NCBI GenBank assembly: GCA_021299095.1
Contig: JAJTFW010000001.1
Span: forward strand, 1 to 46,536
DNA: 46,536 bases
Source: Sphingobacteriales bacterium
GTDB lineage: Bacteria > Bacteroidota > Bacteroidia > AKYH767-A > OLB10
Reading direction: 5' to 3'
The first letter of the stretch is position 1, and the number at the start of each line of letters is the position of its first letter. Shown piece by piece: positions 17,684 to 26,626 of the stretch. Both the position numbers and the translations under genes were made by a program. The notes under the pieces were generated by a model. The model did not search any database, was not told the origin of the DNA, and was given only the letters and a program-made list of their open reading frames with translations.

Positions 17684-18502
17684 TCAGCGTATTTTCCAGC
17701 TCACCGCATTCAGGTGCTGAATAGCGTGGTGTGCTGTCAAATCAAATTGAACCGGAACTACAGATACAAATCCATTGTGAAGTGCCCATTCATCGGTATC
17801 ATCACCCGTATCGAAATTGATGAACTTACCGGTCAACCAATAATACTTCCTGCCATTGGGGTCCAATCGTTCATCGAATTCCTCCTTCCATTTGGCATTT
17901 GCTTGCCTGCAAATCCGGATTCCGCGGATCTTTCCGAATGGCAACTTCGGGATGTTCACATTTAAGAGTGTGCCCGCGTCCAGGCCAATTTCGAGTACAT
18001 TTCGCACAACGTGCTCCACGATCTTACGTGCCGGAGCAAAGTCAGCCGAAAGGCTGTGGTCAAGTAAGCTGAAGCCAATACTGGGAATTCCTTCGATGGC
18101 ACCTTCCATGGCAGCCGACATGGTTCCTGAATAAATGACATTGATAGAGGAATTGGAACCATGATTGATCCCGGAAACCAGCAGATCGGGTTTTCGGTGG
18201 AGGACTTTGTTCACTGCAAGCTTTACGCAATCTACGGGTGTTCCGGAGCACTGCCAGCTTTCTACGCCTTCAAAAACCTCTACACGATCGAGCCGTAAGG
18301 ATTTACTGATGGTAATGGCATGCCCCATTGCCGACTGCGGACTATCTGGCGCAACAATCACGACTCGACCAAAAGGCTTCATAGCCTCGACCAGATTCCG
18401 GATTCCAGGCGCCGTTATACCGTCATCGTTCGTGATCAGAATGACGCGTTCCTTCCTCGCGGAACCCGGTTTCGCCAGTTTCTTTTTCGTATTTGATTTC
18501 AT
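17684..18502 (-). CDS. surE: 5'/3'-nucleotidase SurE
   Basis: A 272-residue metal-dependent nucleoside monophosphate phosphatase. The metal ligands are visible: Asp26 and Asp27 in ITNDDGI, Ser57 in DSPQSAMGH and Asn113 in VSGINHGSN. STGTM-like YSGTMSAAMEG follows near 124-134. The N-terminus has a ~17-residue Lys-rich extension (KSNTKKKLAKPGSARKER) before the core. A GTG at 18532 could extend it by ten residues, but the ATG at 18502 is preferred. The surE-pcm pairing is common in bacteria and is thought to relate to stress or stationary-phase survival. Confidence 0.94.
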   Translation of the reverse strand: MKSNTKKKLAKPGSARKERVILITNDDGITAPGIRNLVEAMKPFGRVVIVAPDSPQSAMGHAITISKSLRLDRVEVFEGVESWQCSGTPVDCVKLAVNKVLHRKPDLLVSGINHGSNSSINVIYSGTMSAAMEGAIEGIPSIGFSLLDHSLSADFAPARKIVEHVVRNVLEIGLDAGTLLNVNIPKLPFGKIRGIRICRQANAKWKEEFDERLDPNGRKYYWLTGKFINFDTGDDTDEWALHNGFVSVVPVQFDLTAHHAIQHLNAVSWKIR

Positions 18503-18537
18503 TGAGGGCAAAGTAAGCGAATCGCTCACCACAAAGC

Positions 18538-19221
18538 CTACCTGACTTTATCGCTGAGCATCGGAACAAACCGGCAATCTGAAAAGGCGATTTGCTCCAT
18601 GGTTCCATCAGGTCGCTTCAAAACGGTAATCATGGTTTGAACCGCTCCGACCCCGACCGGAATCACCATCAGCCCTCCGGGCTTCAATTGTTCAAAGAGC
18701 GCCATGGGAATAGCAGGTGCCCCACACGTCACAATAATCTTGTCAAATGGCGCAAATGCTGGCAAACCCTTGAATCCGTCCCCGAAAAATAGCCGTGGAG
18801 CATGCCTTCGTTTGAGCCCATTCCGATCTGTGAGCAATGCCAGAATTTCGTTGAGCAGCCTTTGGGTTGAATCGTGCAAGGGTTTATGCCTTTCGACAGA
18901 ATACACCTTTACTCCCGTCTCCACCAAGACTGCCGTTTGATACCCACTCCCTGTACCGATTTCGAGCACCTTCTCTCCCGGTTTCGGATCCAAAAGCTGG
19001 GTCTGGAAAGCCACGGTAGATGGCTGGGAGATTGTTTGTTCACAGGCAATTGGAAAGGCCTTATCCTGGTAGGCGAAAGCGAGAAAAGCGTTGTCCAGAA
19101 AAGCATGACGTGGCACCTGCGAAATCGCATCGAGCACAACAGGACTAGTAATCCCTTTTGATTTCAAGTCATCTACCAATTGCCGCCTCAACCCTTCATG
19201 CCGTAGTGAATCCTGAATCAT
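18538..19221 (-). CDS. pcm: Protein-L-isoaspartate O-methyltransferase
   Basis: A 227-residue SAM-dependent enzyme that methylates isoaspartyl residues in aged proteins so they can revert. Motifs are PRHAFLDNAFLAFAYQDKAFPI, TISQPSTVAFQTQLL and SAM-binding motif I VLEIGTGSGYQTAVL (85-99), then VTCGAPAIPMALFEQLKPGG. The frame stays open to 19308, but the family N-terminus begins at the ATG at 19221, and a perfect -7 box ends only 6 nt before it, which settles the start. It heads the operon leading to lpxB. Confidence 0.94.
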   Translation of the reverse strand: MIQDSLRHEGLRRQLVDDLKSKGITSPVVLDAISQVPRHAFLDNAFLAFAYQDKAFPIACEQTISQPSTVAFQTQLLDPKPGEKVLEIGTGSGYQTAVLVETGVKVYSVERHKPLHDSTQRLLNEILALLTDRNGLKRRHAPRLFFGDGFKGLPAFAPFDKIIVTCGAPAIPMALFEQLKPGGLMVIPVGVGAVQTMITVLKRPDGTMEQIAFSDCRFVPMLSDKVR

Positions 19222-19227
19222 AGGATG

Positions 19228-19235
19228 CAAAAGTA
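19228..19235 (-). promoter_or_regulatory. -7 box of the pcm-surE-lpxB operon (TACTTTTG)
   Basis: Perfect TAnnTTTG on the minus strand, 6 nt from the pcm ATG, implying a leader of only a few bases. Confidence 0.6.
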
Positions 19236-19315
19236 CATGCCTCGTGTAGGGGACTACGAACAGCATCCGTGAAAAAGCCATGCATTTTTCAACAGGCAGC
19301 AAGGTCAAAAGGGGC

Positions 19316-19323
19316 TAATTTTG
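19316..19323 (+). promoter_or_regulatory. -7 box of the Gfo/Idh operon (TAATTTTG)
   Basis: Perfect TAnnTTTG, 12 nt before the ATG at 19336. It includes the TTG at 19321, so that codon is unlikely to be the start. Confidence 0.55.
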
Positions 19324-19335
19324 CCCAAAATCGGT

Positions 19336-20322
19336 ATGCTAAGCGTAGGCGTGTTGGGTGCTGGGCACCTGGGAAAAATCCATCTGCAGCAATTGCTCAG
19401 CCTGAACGAGGTGTACCGCGTTGTCGGATTTTACGATTCTGACCCCGAACGTTGTCGGCTTGTTAGCGATGAAACCGGTGTTCGTGCGATTCATTCAGCT
19501 GAGGAACTTATCGGATTGTCGGATGTAGTTGACATAGTCACGCCGACCCTATCCCACTTCGAGCTCGCTCAGAAAGCCATCCGGCTATCAAAGCATGTCT
19601 TTATTGAAAAACCTCTAACCCACTCGGTTCAGGAGGCCAAGGATCTGATCCGATTGGTTCAGGAAGCCGATGTGAAGGCTCAAGTCGGACACGTTGAACG
19701 CTTCAACCCTGCGTTTAAGTCAGCCCTTCCATACCTGCACCAGCCGATGTTTATTGAGACCCATCGTCTTGCCCAGTTTAACCCCAGGGGCACTGATGTC
19801 TCGGTGGTTCTCGATTTGATGATCCACGACATCGACATTGTGTTGAGCGTAGTGCGTTCAAGTGTCAAAAAAATCAGCACCAGTGGAGTCGCCGTCGTGA
19901 GCGATACGCCCGACATTGCCAATGCCCGAATCGAATTCGACAACGGCTGTGTTGCAAACCTGACTGCGAGCCGTATTTCGCTCAAAAACATGCGGAAGTC
20001 GCGGTTCTTTCAAAAAGACGCTTACATCTCTGTCGACTTTTTGAAGAAAAAAACAGAGGTCGTTCGGCTAAAAGAGGTGGAAGGAATACCCGATCCACTG
20101 GCTGTGTTGATCGAGCCGGGTGAGGGCAAACCCGTCAAGCAAATCTATTTTGAAAATCCAGCCATAGACGAAACCAATGCGATCCGCGAGGAGCTTGCAG
20201 CTTTTGCCGCCTGTATTCTCGGTGATGAAGAACCCGCTGTCCCAATTACAGATGGATATGAAGCCCTACAGGTTGCCCATCAGATTGCGGAAAAGCTCAA
20301 GCACCTCAAGGCCCTGGCCTGA
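19336..20322 (+). CDS. Gfo/Idh/MocA family NAD(P)-dependent oxidoreductase
   Basis: 328 residues. The N-terminal Rossmann fold shows GVLGAGHLGKIH, and EKPLTHSVQEA carries the family's conserved Lys. The C-terminal domain shows GHVERFNPAF and LMIHDIDIVL. Family members oxidise or reduce sugars and related polyols. The substrate cannot be read from the sequence. It is the first gene of a run with a lipoprotein and a polyprenyl-phosphate sugar transferase, which hints at nucleotide-sugar chemistry. No aminotransferase partner of the GnnA/GnnB type is nearby. It diverges from pcm. Confidence 0.85.
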   Translation: MLSVGVLGAGHLGKIHLQQLLSLNEVYRVVGFYDSDPERCRLVSDETGVRAIHSAEELIGLSDVVDIVTPTLSHFELAQKAIRLSKHVFIEKPLTHSVQEAKDLIRLVQEADVKAQVGHVERFNPAFKSALPYLHQPMFIETHRLAQFNPRGTDVSVVLDLMIHDIDIVLSVVRSSVKKISTSGVAVVSDTPDIANARIEFDNGCVANLTASRISLKNMRKSRFFQKDAYISVDFLKKKTEVVRLKEVEGIPDPLAVLIEPGEGKPVKQIYFENPAIDETNAIREELAAFAACILGDEEPAVPITDGYEALQVAHQIAEKLKHLKALA

Positions 20323-20337
20323 ACTTCGTTCAACTTC

Positions 20338-21216
20338 ATGATGACTTTACGCAATCGGTTCACCTTACTCCTTTCGTTTATTCTGGCACTGAGCTCCTGC
20401 GATTTGATCAATCCAGCTGAGCCAATACCCGCTTACATCACGATACAGGATGCGGGTGTGTTCACCAATTATTTGCAGCAGGGCACCTCTTCATCGCGCA
20501 TCACCGACATCTGGGTTTTCGCAGATGGGTCTTACCTCGGCACTTTTCAGCTTCCTGCACGCATTCCAGTCCTTCTTGAAGGCCAACACCAGATCACATT
20601 CGGAGCTGGTATCATGGCCAATGGAATCGCTAGCACTCGTGAGGCTTATCCGCTTTATAAATTCATCGACTCAACCCTCACCCTTTTACCCGGACAAATC
20701 ACAGCCCTTGACAGCCTGACCTTCGGTTATTTCACAGGGCTGAGTCCGATCTGGTATGAGGATCTGGAGCGCGATACCAGCGGCAGTGGAATCAGTATCG
20801 ATACCACAATTAACAGCCAGGGGAATATTCTTCCCGATTCACTGGTCGTTTTTGAAGGCAAACGCTCCCTCAAAATGGAAGTCAACACCACCAGGCCTAT
20901 CATTGAGTGTACATCAATTCCAGATGCTGGATTTATCCTGCCAACTGGCAAGGATGTTTACCTTGAATTGGATTATACCTGCACACAGGAATTTCAACTT
21001 GGTCTCATTGCTAAAACCTTTTCAGGCGAGCGAGCTATTCCGGTCATCCGGTTAAACCCCAAGGCCGGTTGGAACAAGATTTATGTGCGTCTTGGTCCCT
21101 ACGTAAATGCCAACGGGGATGCTTTTAAATTCCAGGTTTACTTCCGGATGGATCTGGCTTCAGGGGCAAGTACGGGCACGGCTTACCTCGACAACATCAA
21201 GCTGATTGCCAACTGA
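20338..21216 (+). CDS. Lipoprotein of unknown function
   Basis: 292 residues (291 if the second ATG is used) with a lipoprotein signal whose lipobox is ALSSC, lipidated Cys21. The body is beta-rich and threonine/serine-rich. The segment ending YFRMDLASGASTGTAYLDNIKLIAN looks like the last strands of a carbohydrate-binding jelly roll. Sugar binding is only a guess. Its stop overlaps the start of the sugar transferase (TGATG at 21214-21218), so the two are probably translated together. Likely exposed to the periplasm or surface. Confidence 0.75.
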   Translation: MMTLRNRFTLLLSFILALSSCDLINPAEPIPAYITIQDAGVFTNYLQQGTSSSRITDIWVFADGSYLGTFQLPARIPVLLEGQHQITFGAGIMANGIASTREAYPLYKFIDSTLTLLPGQITALDSLTFGYFTGLSPIWYEDLERDTSGSGISIDTTINSQGNILPDSLVVFEGKRSLKMEVNTTRPIIECTSIPDAGFILPTGKDVYLELDYTCTQEFQLGLIAKTFSGERAIPVIRLNPKAGWNKIYVRLGPYVNANGDAFKFQVYFRMDLASGASTGTAYLDNIKLIAN

Positions 21217-22631
21217 TGAACAGGCCGCGTCAAATTGCGCTTTATGTGTTAGCCGATTTGGTTTCGGCTATGAGCGCTTGGGCTGCATTCTACGCATACC
21301 GTAAATCAGTCATTGAAGCAGCATTGTTCGGCAGTGATTTACCATTCGCGCCTGACAGGAATTTCTATCTCGGGATTACGGTACTGCCTCTTGCTTGGGT
21401 TCTTTTGTATGCATTAACTGGTACCTACAACGACATATTCAGGAAATCCAGGCTCAAGGAATTCGGGCAGACCCTGTATCTGTCGGTGATTGGTGTAGTG
21501 GTGATTTTTTTCAGCCTCCTGCTCGACGATGTAATCGTATCGTACAAGAGTTATTACTCAGCATTCACTGTATTGCTTGCCCTACAATTCGGGTTCACGT
21601 CCGTTGCCCGTTTCATCCTGACCACCATTACTGCGCGAAAAATAAAAAGCCGGAAAATAGGTTTCCCCTCCCTGATTATCGGCAGCAACCAGCGTGCATT
21701 GAATTTATTCCAAGAACTAGAGAGCGAACGCTTCAGCCAAGGATACGCGTTCAAAGGCTATATCCACATCGATCACGGCAACGGCACTCACTTCGGCAAC
21801 TTACTTCCCCACCTAGGCGGATTGGAGGTGCTCTCTGATGTCATTGACCGATTTCGGATCGAGGAGGTAATCATAGCAATCGAATCATCGGAACACGATT
21901 CACTGGGAAGGATCGTCAACGAATTGGAAGACCGTGACCTAATCATCAAGATCATCCCGGACATGTACGACATCCTCTCCGGGAGCGTCAAAATGACCTC
22001 GATTTTCGGCTCACCACTTATAATCATCAATCCCTCATTGATGCCTGTTTGGCAACAATCGCTCAAGCGGATTCTTGATATCCTGGTCTCGCTCTTCTTC
22101 CTAATCCTATTGAGTCCAGTTTATCTGACAACTGCACTCATCATTAAATTCACCTCCAGAGGACCTATTTTTTTCTCTCAGGAGCGGATCGGACTGCACG
22201 GAAACCCGTTCACGATTTACAAATTCAGATCGATGTTTGTAGGCGCTGAAAAAGGAACCCCTATGCTATCGAGCAACAACGATAGTCGAATTACCCCTTT
22301 TGGAAAATTCATGCGTGGAATTCGTCTGGATGAGATCCCTCAGTTTTACAATGTACTATTGGGAGATATGTCATTGGTTGGTCCAAGGCCAGAGCGCCAG
22401 TTCTTTATAGACCAAATCATGCGCAGTGCGCCCCACTACCGCCACCTGCACAAAGTTCGTCCCGGGATTACCAGTTGGGGACAAGTCAAGTACGGCTACG
22501 CGGAAAACGTTGAGCAAATGATCCAGCGCCTCAAATACGACATCATTTACATTGAGAACATGTCGCTGGCCCTCGACTTCAAAATCCTCTTTTATACCGT
22601 GAGGACCGTCTTACAACGAAGCGGGAAATAA
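21216..22631 (+). CDS. Polyprenyl-phosphate sugar-1-phosphate transferase (exopolysaccharide initiation)
   Basis: A 471-residue inner-membrane enzyme that loads the first sugar-phosphate onto undecaprenyl phosphate. The N-terminal part has about four membrane helices (7-135) and then a Rossmann-like CoA-binding-type domain (about 145-250, SLIIGSNQRALNLFQELE). The catalytic sugar-transferase domain (about 280-471) has one further helix, SQERIGLHGNPFTIYKFRSM, the acidic pair in RLDEIPQ and LVGPRPERQFF. The layout is that of the WbaP/CpsE family. The sugar is unknown. No polysaccharide gene cluster surrounds it. It converges on recF with 2 nt between stops. Confidence 0.9.
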   Translation: MNRPRQIALYVLADLVSAMSAWAAFYAYRKSVIEAALFGSDLPFAPDRNFYLGITVLPLAWVLLYALTGTYNDIFRKSRLKEFGQTLYLSVIGVVVIFFSLLLDDVIVSYKSYYSAFTVLLALQFGFTSVARFILTTITARKIKSRKIGFPSLIIGSNQRALNLFQELESERFSQGYAFKGYIHIDHGNGTHFGNLLPHLGGLEVLSDVIDRFRIEEVIIAIESSEHDSLGRIVNELEDRDLIIKIIPDMYDILSGSVKMTSIFGSPLIIINPSLMPVWQQSLKRILDILVSLFFLILLSPVYLTTALIIKFTSRGPIFFSQERIGLHGNPFTIYKFRSMFVGAEKGTPMLSSNNDSRITPFGKFMRGIRLDEIPQFYNVLLGDMSLVGPRPERQFFIDQIMRSAPHYRHLHKVRPGITSWGQVKYGYAENVEQMIQRLKYDIIYIENMSLALDFKILFYTVRTVLQRSGK

Positions 22632-22633
22632 CC

Positions 22634-23719
22634 TCAGATACGGGTTTCGAACACCCGGAAAGGCGTTCCCGATTGACCAAAAACTTCTGCAACGTGTCGT
22701 TCCTGCGTATCGGTCAGGAAAATTTGTCCGAATTCGCTCGCAGAAACCCACTGCATCAGTCGTTCCACACGCTGTGGATCCAGTTTGTCGAAAATATCGT
22801 CGAGCAGCAGAATAGGCGTTGCATTCAGTGATTCAGACATCAACCTGAATTGAGCCAGCTTTAATGCGAGCACAAAGGTTTTTTGCTGACCCTGTGAACC
22901 CACTCTTCGAAGCGGCAATTGATTGAGCGTAAAAACCAAGTCGTCCTTGTGCGTACCCGATCCGGTATATTGAAGAGAGAGGTCGCGCTGCATGGTTTTC
23001 TCGAGATGATTTGAAAAATCCTCATCGCGTAGCGAACTTTTGTATTGCAAACCAACCTCCTCTGCTCTGCCCGAAATGAAGGCATAGGCCTCTGAAAACA
23101 CCGCAGCAAAACGCGAGATAAAGGCCTCACGGGCTTGGAACACACGCTGCGCATACATTACCAATTGTTCATCCCAAATCTGCCAAAGCGATGCATCTGC
23201 ATAGCCACCAGATGCCACTTGCTTCAAAAGCGCATTGCGTTGCATCAAGACCTTATTGTAGGCCATTAAATCATCCAGATATGCCTGATCCATTTGGCAG
23301 ATGATGCTATCCATCATTCGCCTTCGCTCCTCGCTCCCCCCCGTTACCAATTCCTGGTCGACAGGAGCCTCCATCACGAGCGGCAATCTGCCGATGTGGT
23401 CACGCAAGCGTGGAACATCCTTTTGATTGAACCGAATGGTCTTTTTTTGTCCTGATTTGACACTGACCAGGACCTCGTCCGATTTACCCTCACGCAGAAA
23501 CGCACCGGCAACAGAAAAGAACTGCTCACCGTGTCGCATCGCATGCGAATCGCCTCCTCCAAAATAACTTTTACAGAGGCATAAGTAATGGATGGCATCC
23601 AGCACATTGGTCTTTCCGCTTCCGTTGGGACCAACCAAGGCGTTAACACCCGGGCCGAATTGAAACTCGGCCTGAGCATAATTCCTGAATTGAAACAACG
23701 TGAGACGATCGAGCTGCAC
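22634..23719 (-). CDS. recF: DNA replication and repair protein RecF
   Basis: A 361-residue ABC-type ATPase that helps load RecA at gaps. Walker A is GPNGSGKT (30-37). The signature region is GSQGQQKTFVLALKLAQF (around 273-290) and Walker B is PILLLDDIFDKLD. The GTG start at 23719 is supported by the family N-terminus LTLFQFRNY. A near-consensus -7 box (TAATTTTA, minus strand, 23731-23724) lies only 4 nt before it. The gene is not beside dnaA, dnaN or gyrB. Confidence 0.95.
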   Translation of the reverse strand: MQLDRLTLFQFRNYAQAEFQFGPGVNALVGPNGSGKTNVLDAIHYLCLCKSYFGGGDSHAMRHGEQFFSVAGAFLREGKSDEVLVSVKSGQKKTIRFNQKDVPRLRDHIGRLPLVMEAPVDQELVTGGSEERRRMMDSIICQMDQAYLDDLMAYNKVLMQRNALLKQVASGGYADASLWQIWDEQLVMYAQRVFQAREAFISRFAAVFSEAYAFISGRAEEVGLQYKSSLRDEDFSNHLEKTMQRDLSLQYTGSGTHKDDLVFTLNQLPLRRVGSQGQQKTFVLALKLAQFRLMSESLNATPILLLDDIFDKLDPQRVERLMQWVSASEFGQIFLTDTQERHVAEVFGQSGTPFRVFETRI

Positions 23720-23753
23720 CGTGTAAAATTAGGGGGTTCGCGGGCAGAGTCCC

Positions 23754-23761
23754 TACTTTTG
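23754..23761 (+). promoter_or_regulatory. -7 box of the DUF4139 gene (TACTTTTG)
   Basis: Perfect TAnnTTTG, 82 nt before the ATG at 23844. Confidence 0.45.
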
Positions 23762-23843
23762 AAGAAAGGTTATACCAGACATTCACCGTAGAACGTTTCT
23801 GCTTTACACACGAAATCCGAGAATCAACTCAATCTCCATAACC

Positions 23844-25457
23844 ATGCACAACACCCTGATCATTTCCCTAACCATACTCCTTGGAATACCCGGACTATGC
23901 AGCGCTCAACAGCCCGTCTGGGTCAGTCAGTCGACCGTGCAGGAAGTAAAAATTTACCTCAGCGGTGCCACCGTGTCCAGAACCGCAAAAGCCTCACTCA
24001 AACCCGGTCTTCAGGAAATCATACTGGATGGACTCTCGCCCTACGTCAATGCGCAAAGCATCACCCTGAAAGGTTCGGGCGACGCTACTATCCATTCTGT
24101 ATCGTTCCACCAAAACTACCTCCAGGAACAAAAGCGTTCGCCACTCATTCAGCGACTTGAAACTGAACTCGATTCACTGCTTTTGTTGTCCTCACGGCTG
24201 AAATCCAAATTACAAGTGAACAATGAAACGCAGAAATTACTCCTCGCAAACACCCAAGCCGGCAGCAATCAACAAGGCGTTAAGGCGAGCGATTTGAATC
24301 AGCTAGCAGAGTACTTCGCACAAAAACTCGGGAAATTACAGGAAGAACAACTTGAGTTGCAACAACGGGAAAAGCCCCTTAATGAGGCCATTACACGCAT
24401 CCGACAACAGCTCATAACCGAGAAGCAGGCCCTTCAGCGGCCCACCGGAAACCTGGTAGTTCGGATGGATGCGAAACAAGCGGGACCCGTTCAATTTGAA
24501 TTCAGCTATCTGATTACAACAGCAGCGAGCTGGACTCCTTATTATGAACTCAGATCAACTGGTTTAGGAGAACCGGTTGAGGTTATTTACAAAGCCAAAA
24601 TCAGCCAGCAAACCGGAGAAGACTGGAACAATGTCAAACTATCTCTGCACGGTAATCAGCCAGCAGCCGGAAGCCAGCGGCCTTTCCTCAGTCCTTGGTA
24701 TCTTAATTTCATGCCTTCATTACAGGAAGTTGCTGTAATGGGCCACCGCAAAAGTCAGGAGATGCGGGGGGCAGTACCGATGGCTGCAGGTGCTGCCGAT
24801 TCAAATGTCCCCGAATTGAACTCCTTAGAGGTAAGTACAGGTCAAGATCAGCTAGCCTATAGTTACAGGATCGAAACGCCCTACTCCATTCCATCGGATG
24901 GTCGCGAATACCAGGTAGAAATCCAACGAAACCGCCTCGATGCGCAATACACCCATATCGCTGTTCCAAAATCGGATAATGATGCATTTCTCGTAGCCAG
25001 AGTCATGGGTTGGCAGGATCTTGGCCTCATGCCCGCCCAAGCCGGTGTTTACTTCGAGGGAACCTATACCGGAGAGGCCTATGTGCAAACCAGCGCCGAC
25101 TACGACACACTTGAGCTTTCACTTGGGCGCGACAAGCGGATTTTGATTAAACGTGAGCGCGTGAATGATGTGAGCGGAACCACACTAATCAGCGGGAAAA
25201 GAGAGCGTAGGTTCAGTTACGAAACCACGATTCAGAACCTCCGGAAGGACAGCGTAGACCTCATTCTGGTTGACCAGATACCTGTGAACATGCAAAAGGA
25301 CATCATCGTCGAACTAGAGGAAAGTACAGGCGCAACCCGAAATGAACAGAGCGGTGAACTCACCTGGCGGTTGGAGTTGAAAGGGGGACAAAGCTTGCGT
25401 AAAAAATTCAGCTTCAAAGTAAAATGGCCCAAGGACCAAACGATTCAGGGATTGTAA
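23844..25457 (+). CDS. Secreted DUF4139 (MuiA-like) family protein
   Basis: 537 residues. A signal peptide (TLIISLTILLGIPGLCSAQQ) leads to a DUF4140-like N-terminal domain (about 30-95, VQEVKIYLSGATVSRTAKASL). A Gln/Glu/Leu-rich coiled coil follows (about 105-205), then the DUF4139 beta domain (about 215-530, FEFSYLITTAASWTPYYELR). The family is known as the mucoidy-inhibitor MuiA-type group and its biochemistry is unclear. Inside the beta domain, around residues 292-308, there is an insert (LQEVAVMGHRKSQEMRGAV) that recalls the TonB-box segment of SusC-like receptors. Probably periplasmic or outer-membrane associated. Confidence 0.85.
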   Translation: MHNTLIISLTILLGIPGLCSAQQPVWVSQSTVQEVKIYLSGATVSRTAKASLKPGLQEIILDGLSPYVNAQSITLKGSGDATIHSVSFHQNYLQEQKRSPLIQRLETELDSLLLLSSRLKSKLQVNNETQKLLLANTQAGSNQQGVKASDLNQLAEYFAQKLGKLQEEQLELQQREKPLNEAITRIRQQLITEKQALQRPTGNLVVRMDAKQAGPVQFEFSYLITTAASWTPYYELRSTGLGEPVEVIYKAKISQQTGEDWNNVKLSLHGNQPAAGSQRPFLSPWYLNFMPSLQEVAVMGHRKSQEMRGAVPMAAGAADSNVPELNSLEVSTGQDQLAYSYRIETPYSIPSDGREYQVEIQRNRLDAQYTHIAVPKSDNDAFLVARVMGWQDLGLMPAQAGVYFEGTYTGEAYVQTSADYDTLELSLGRDKRILIKRERVNDVSGTTLISGKRERRFSYETTIQNLRKDSVDLILVDQIPVNMQKDIIVELEESTGATRNEQSGELTWRLELKGGQSLRKKFSFKVKWPKDQTIQGL

Positions 25458-25466
25458 GCCGGGCAA

Positions 25467-25805
25467 TCACAACTCCATCGAAACCGGATCGATAAAGCAG
25501 GAACTTTTAGACAACTCTTCGGAGGTCCCGTCGGTATAGACAGCCGTAAACTTTACACGCTGGCCTTTTTGATAATGATCCATCAGGACCCGTGTACCAT
25601 CCGGAGACAAAGTCCCCCGAATCGGCTCACCGGACCGATCATACCGCAGCTGCTCAATTCGCTCAACCGGTTTTTCGAGTTGAAACTGGTATTGACGAAG
25701 ATTCCCCGGAAGGAAGCCCGCGTCCTCGCCCAGAGATTGTGCAGTCACACCTCCGGCTGTTAACAGGAAAATAACCAGTACAAACAGGCGAGACAAAACG
25801 TACAT
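25467..25805 (-). CDS. Small secreted protein, function unknown
   Basis: 112 residues from the ATG at 25805, with a signal peptide (MYVLSRLFVLVIFLLTAGGVTAQ). The mature part contains IEQLRYDRSGEPIRGTLSPDG and VKFTAVYTDGTSEELSKSSC, short beta-strand pairs with alternating turns. I do not recognise the family. Longer starts at 25820 and 25859 exist but place residues before the signal peptide, and the latter runs into the AIM24-family gene on the other strand. It converges on the DUF4139 gene with 9 nt between stops. Confidence 0.65.
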   Translation of the reverse strand: MYVLSRLFVLVIFLLTAGGVTAQSLGEDAGFLPGNLRQYQFQLEKPVERIEQLRYDRSGEPIRGTLSPDGTRVLMDHYQKGQRVKFTAVYTDGTSEELSKSSCFIDPVSMEL

Positions 25806-25819
25806 GACCACAAGGTACA

Positions 25820-25827
25820 TAATTTCG
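25820..25827 (+). promoter_or_regulatory. Putative -7 box of the AIM24-family gene (TAATTTCG)
   Basis: One mismatch to TAnnTTTG, with the TTCG ending seen before bamD and gyrA. It ends 25 nt before the ATG at 25853. Confidence 0.35.
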
Positions 25828-25852
25828 CTGCCTAAACGCAATACATCGAGCC

Positions 25853-26611
25853 ATGGCACATGAAATAGACTACGTCATTCTGGGAGACGACATTCAGGTT
25901 GTAGAAGTGGAAATGGACCCGGGTGAAGCCATTGTGGCCGAGGCCGGAGCCATGCTATACCTCGAGCAGGGCATTGAAATGCAAACCAGCACTGGTGGCG
26001 GTATTTTGAAGGGACTTAAGCGAATGATTACGGGCGAGAGTTTTTTCATTACCAGTTTCACAAACCATGGTGCAGTGAAGCGTAAAATGGCTCTTGCAGC
26101 ACCTTATCCGGGTAAAATCATTGCCATCAATCCTAAGGATTTCGGAGGCAGCTTCCTGTGCCAGAAAGACGGATTCCTGTGTGCTGCTCAGGGAATCGAT
26201 ATCAACATCGCTTTTACCAAGCGGATTGGGGCAGGCCTGTTCGGTGGTGAAGGATTTATCCTACAGCGTCTTTCTGGTGATGGCAACTGCTTCATACATG
26301 CAGGAGGTACCATATTGAAACGACAGCTCGCTGTGGGAGAACAATTACGCGTCGATACGGGATGTCTTGTTGCGTTTGAGCCCACGGTGGATTATGACAT
26401 CAAATTCATCGGTGGTTTCAAGAACTCATTGTTTGGAGGTGAGGGACTGTTTTATGCAGAATTGACCGGACCCGGACTGGTTTACCTACAGAGTGTTCCC
26501 TTTTCACGGCTTGCGGATCGTATCGTTGCTGCGTCCCGTTTTGGTGGTGGAAGAGAAGAATCCCGTGGACTTGGAGGACTACTGGGCGGATTCATCTCGG
26601 GGAATGAGTAA
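25853..26611 (+). CDS. TIGR00266 / AIM24 family protein
   Basis: 252 residues forming a beta-helix-like domain rich in Gly, without a signal peptide. Family signatures are VVEVEMDPGEAIVAEAGAML, GGGILKGLKRMITGESFFI, FGGEGFILQRLSGDG and FKNSLFGGEGLFYAELTGPG. The C-terminus is a Gly-rich tail (RGLGGLLGGFISG). The family is widespread, named after a yeast mitochondrial protein, and of unknown bacterial function. The gene stands alone between divergent and convergent neighbours. Confidence 0.9.
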   Translation: MAHEIDYVILGDDIQVVEVEMDPGEAIVAEAGAMLYLEQGIEMQTSTGGGILKGLKRMITGESFFITSFTNHGAVKRKMALAAPYPGKIIAINPKDFGGSFLCQKDGFLCAAQGIDINIAFTKRIGAGLFGGEGFILQRLSGDGNCFIHAGGTILKRQLAVGEQLRVDTGCLVAFEPTVDYDIKFIGGFKNSLFGGEGLFYAELTGPGLVYLQSVPFSRLADRIVAASRFGGGREESRGLGGLLGGFISGNE

Positions 26612-26626
26612 GGCCAAAAAAGTGAA

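Noticed and set aside
19336-20322. Gfo/Idh gene as the UDP-GlcNAc 3-dehydrogenase GnnA, because lpxB is near
   Set aside because: The partner aminotransferase GnnB is absent, lpxB is in a separate divergent operon, and the motifs are generic to the family.
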